Below are positions 63,941 to 64,000 of a DNA stretch of 64,000 bases, piece after piece. Positions within the stretch are counted from its first letter, which is position 1. Each line of letters starts with the position of its first letter. The notes under the pieces are model-generated. The model was not told the DNA's origin. It searched no databases and saw only the letters and a program-made list of their open reading frames with translations. This stretch comes from Caldithrix abyssi DSM 13497 (GTDB lineage: Bacteria > Calditrichota > Calditrichia > Calditrichales > Calditrichaceae), in NCBI RefSeq assembly GCF_001886815.1, contig NZ_CP018099.1:4648501-4712500 (forward strand), written 5' to 3'. A program made the position numbers and the translations under genes.

Positions 63941-64000
63941 TGTTAATTCTCATCGAAAATTTAACAAAGATTTACGAGCTGGGAAAAGTAAAGGTTCGGG
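63940..64000 (+). CDS. ABC transporter ATP-binding protein, start only (MacB/LolD type)
   Basis: The first 20 codons before the window ends. The product begins MLILIENLTKIYELGKVKV, the typical opening of a MacB/LolD-type ATPase (a β-strand, then the Tyr that stacks on ATP adenine). Overlap with the adaptor stop shows coupling. The P-loop lies beyond the window, so the call rests on this start and on context. Confidence 0.75.
   Translation, partial: MLILIENLTKIYELGKVKVR

Overview
The window (moderate GC, roughly mid-40s by eye) is a chromosomal segment of a Gram-negative, didermic bacterium. LpxB (lipid A), two TolC-type outer-membrane factors, RND pumps and a lipobox adaptor show an outer membrane. 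Two sigma54-activator response regulators, a lone ECF sigma factor, an inositol-phosphate synthase next to a CDP-alcohol phosphotransferase, and a saccharopine-type lysine pathway suggest the FCB side of the tree. A Calditrichota/Caldithrix-like organism is my best guess, but this is inference from protein flavour and was not tested by search.

Layout. 0-9 kb: a minus-strand block of htpG, a CoA-type Nudix hydrolase, an NtrC-type regulator, a protein methyltransferase, the copper ATPase CopA and lpxB. 9-19 kb: a tripartite efflux locus, with a TolC-like gene on + facing a minus-strand operon of one lipoprotein adaptor and two different RND pumps. One pump carries an unusual insertion of about 200 residues. 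19.5-28 kb: a conserved housekeeping run (pgsA-pgpA-cinA-thpR-recA-recX, then alaS), with DUF2905 and a single-domain response regulator on the other strand. 28-30 kb: galE and an ECF sigma factor. 31-34 kb: saccharopine dehydrogenase and lysine-ketoglutarate reductase; the reductase gene is split by a -1 frameshift at an A7 run. 34-44.8 kb: nadE-rsmI-CDP-alcohol transferase-inositol phosphate synthase (inositol lipid module), then MATE-tmk-S41 protease, a CCA-type nucleotidyltransferase, and an mscS-LEA2 lipoprotein pair behind a structured leader.

44.8-50.9 kb is the accessory part. It holds repeats, a vapBC toxin-antitoxin locus whose toxin gene was cut by an IS1634-type element (6-bp target duplication; the joined reading frame can be rebuilt), a MITE-like element, and an IS1182-type element inserted in a palindrome. 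50.9-56 kb carries a nitronate monooxygenase and a two-component system whose kinase has an EF-hand-like/FG-GAP-like sensor region. 56.6-59.8 kb is a SWIM-SNF2 helicase, followed by a second copy of a 306-bp intergenic repeat. 60.5-64 kb is a Yip1-family membrane protein and a TolC-adaptor-ABC export operon that runs off the end of the window.

Intergenic spaces are unusually rich in palindromes and dispersed repeats. I see no tRNA, rRNA, CRISPR array or prophage. I do not see a convincing wholly new multi-gene system. The strongest leads are the frameshifted reductase with slippery-site geometry, the enlarged RND pump, the sensor kinase with its paired palindromes, and the complementary-loop hairpins upstream of recA.
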